DNA of 5,676 bases from Acidobacteriota bacterium (GTDB lineage Bacteria > Acidobacteriota > Aminicenantia > UBA2199), in the NCBI GenBank assembly GCA_021817755.1, contig JAKAGC010000306.1, positions 1 to 5,676 on the forward strand, read 5' to 3'. Made by a program: the position numbers and the translations under genes. Below are positions 5,084-5,676 of the stretch, in pieces; position 1 is the stretch's first letter, and each line of letters starts with the position of its first letter. The notes beneath the pieces were generated by a model that made no database searches, was not told the DNA's origin, and was given only the letters and a program-made list of their open reading frames with translations.

Positions 5084-5515
5084 TTAATCGATTAGTCCAA
5101 GTTCTTTGATAACATCAACAAGCTTGGATTTTTTAATGGGTTTAGTTACATACCCTTCGCAACCGGCAGAATAGGCATTGAGCATATTACGTCTATCATC
5201 GAGTGCACTGGTAATAATGACTTTAACACAGTCATCGCCATAAATTCCTTTTTGATCTTCGATACGACGTATGCGTTTGAGTGCTTCGTGTCCATCCATG
5301 ATTGGCATCATGAGATCGAGACAAATCAAATCATAAGCAAATTCTTCACCTAAAGAGTGTTCGTATGCATCTACGGCTTCCTGTCCATTAGAGGCTATAT
5401 CGCATTCTCCATAATTTGAAAGTATTCTTTGTAAATAACGTCTCCCGTAAAAATCATCATCGACGATGAGTATACCCAATGAATGTGCAGTATTGGGGTT
5501 TATAATTTGTTTCAT
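5084..5515 (-). CDS. Single-domain response regulator (CheY-like receiver)
   Basis: This 143-residue protein is one receiver domain preceded by about 12 extra N-terminal residues, with no output domain. All key positions are present: the acidic cluster D19/D20 in ILIVDDD, phospho-acceptor D67 in ICLDLMMP, S103 followed by A104, and K125-P126 in GYVTKPI. It should accept phosphate from a histidine kinase or phosphotransfer protein and act through protein contacts in the cytoplasm. The loop after helix 2 (YEHSLGEEFAYDL) and the RRIEDQKGIYGDDCVKVI region resemble a stand-alone receiver type common in anaerobic and sulfur-metabolising bacteria. It is not specifically a chemotaxis CheY, and no chemotaxis gene is nearby. 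The start has AGGAG (5524-5528) eight bases upstream. It lies 70 bp upstream of tex in the same orientation; cotranscription is possible but not required. Confidence 0.94.
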   Translation of the reverse strand: MKQIINPNTAHSLGILIVDDDFYGRRYLQRILSNYGECDIASNGQEAVDAYEHSLGEEFAYDLICLDLMMPIMDGHEALKRIRRIEDQKGIYGDDCVKVIITSALDDRRNMLNAYSAGCEGYVTKPIKKSKLVDVIKELGLID

Positions 5516-5565
5516 ACTTCTAACTCCTAAAATTTTCTTTCATAATAACGCTTTTCTATGATAAT

Positions 5566-5594
5566 ATTATACTATAAAAGGGAATTTGGGTCAA
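5566..5594 (-). promoter_or_regulatory. Promoter of the single-receiver gene
   Basis: On the minus strand, TTGACC (5589-5594), a 17-base spacer and a perfect TATAAT (5566-5571) make the strongest promoter match in the window. Initiation near 5559 gives a leader of about 44 nt. The -10 is part of the palindrome ATAATATTAT (5561-5570), which could be chance in AT-rich DNA. The remaining 80 bases to the right edge (5595-5676) show no gene or clear signal. Confidence 0.75.
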
Positions 5595-5676
5595 ATATTT
5601 AGAGCTGAATGGATTGAGTTAAAGATTTTATTTTGTAAAGCTATCAATATATTTAATAAATTAAATTTGTGAATGA

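Noticed and set aside
5085..5094. TAATCGATTA followed by T6 on the minus strand, as a terminator after the receiver gene
   Set aside because: The palindrome has no loop, so only about three pairs could form in RNA. It is too weak to call, although the T tract is real.
5520..5543. Seven-codon upstream ORF before the receiver gene
   Set aside because: An ATG at 5541-5543 opens a short frame ending at 5520, across the ribosome site of the real gene. It has no ribosome site of its own and probably occurs by chance.

Overview
The window is AT-rich chromosomal DNA from a low-G+C bacterium. A lipoprotein signal peptide, a full-length diguanylate cyclase, a stand-alone receiver protein and sigma70-type promoters all fit a motile or surface-associated, probably Gram-negative (diderm) bacterium. 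The double-receiver GGDEF protein and the single receiver resemble types I associate with Campylobacterota, Deferribacterota, Desulfobacterota-like groups and spirochaetes. The sequence alone does not fix the lineage. I see no insertion sequence, phage gene, CRISPR array or integrase.

Layout from left to right. Positions 1-66 hold the first 22 codons of a minus-strand lipoprotein. Its promoter lies back to back with that of a plus-strand tRNA-Asn(GUU) at 198-273. Next is a minus-strand pair, probably one transcript: a 422-residue REC-REC-GGDEF diguanylate cyclase (706-1974) followed by a 104-residue MTH1187/DUF77-type thiamine-binding protein (358-672). A 363-bp regulatory region (1975-2337) separates it from a divergent plus-strand cold-shock protein gene (2338-2544). 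That region holds one outward promoter for the cyclase, two for the cold-shock gene, and several dyads. The cold-shock gene converges on tex (2692-5013, minus). The 147 bp between them contain a long inverted repeat that would fold into a branched RNA. Upstream of tex, in the same orientation, is a 143-residue single-receiver response regulator (5084-5515) with a near-consensus promoter.

How the parts may work together. Two of the genes are signal-transduction proteins: the cyclase would turn phosphorylation or partner signals into c-di-GMP, and the lone receiver would pass a phosphoryl signal to a partner not in this window. The cold-shock protein and Tex are nucleic-acid-binding housekeeping proteins linked to RNA structure and transcription. 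No obvious single pathway joins all the genes.

I do not see a clearly new multi-gene system. The signals most worth checking are in the non-coding DNA: a 33-bp dyad lying exactly over the cyclase promoter (2008-2040), the branched inverted repeat between csp and tex (2588-2684), and an anti-Shine-Dalgarno element that would hide the tex ribosome site only in read-through transcripts (5020-5067).
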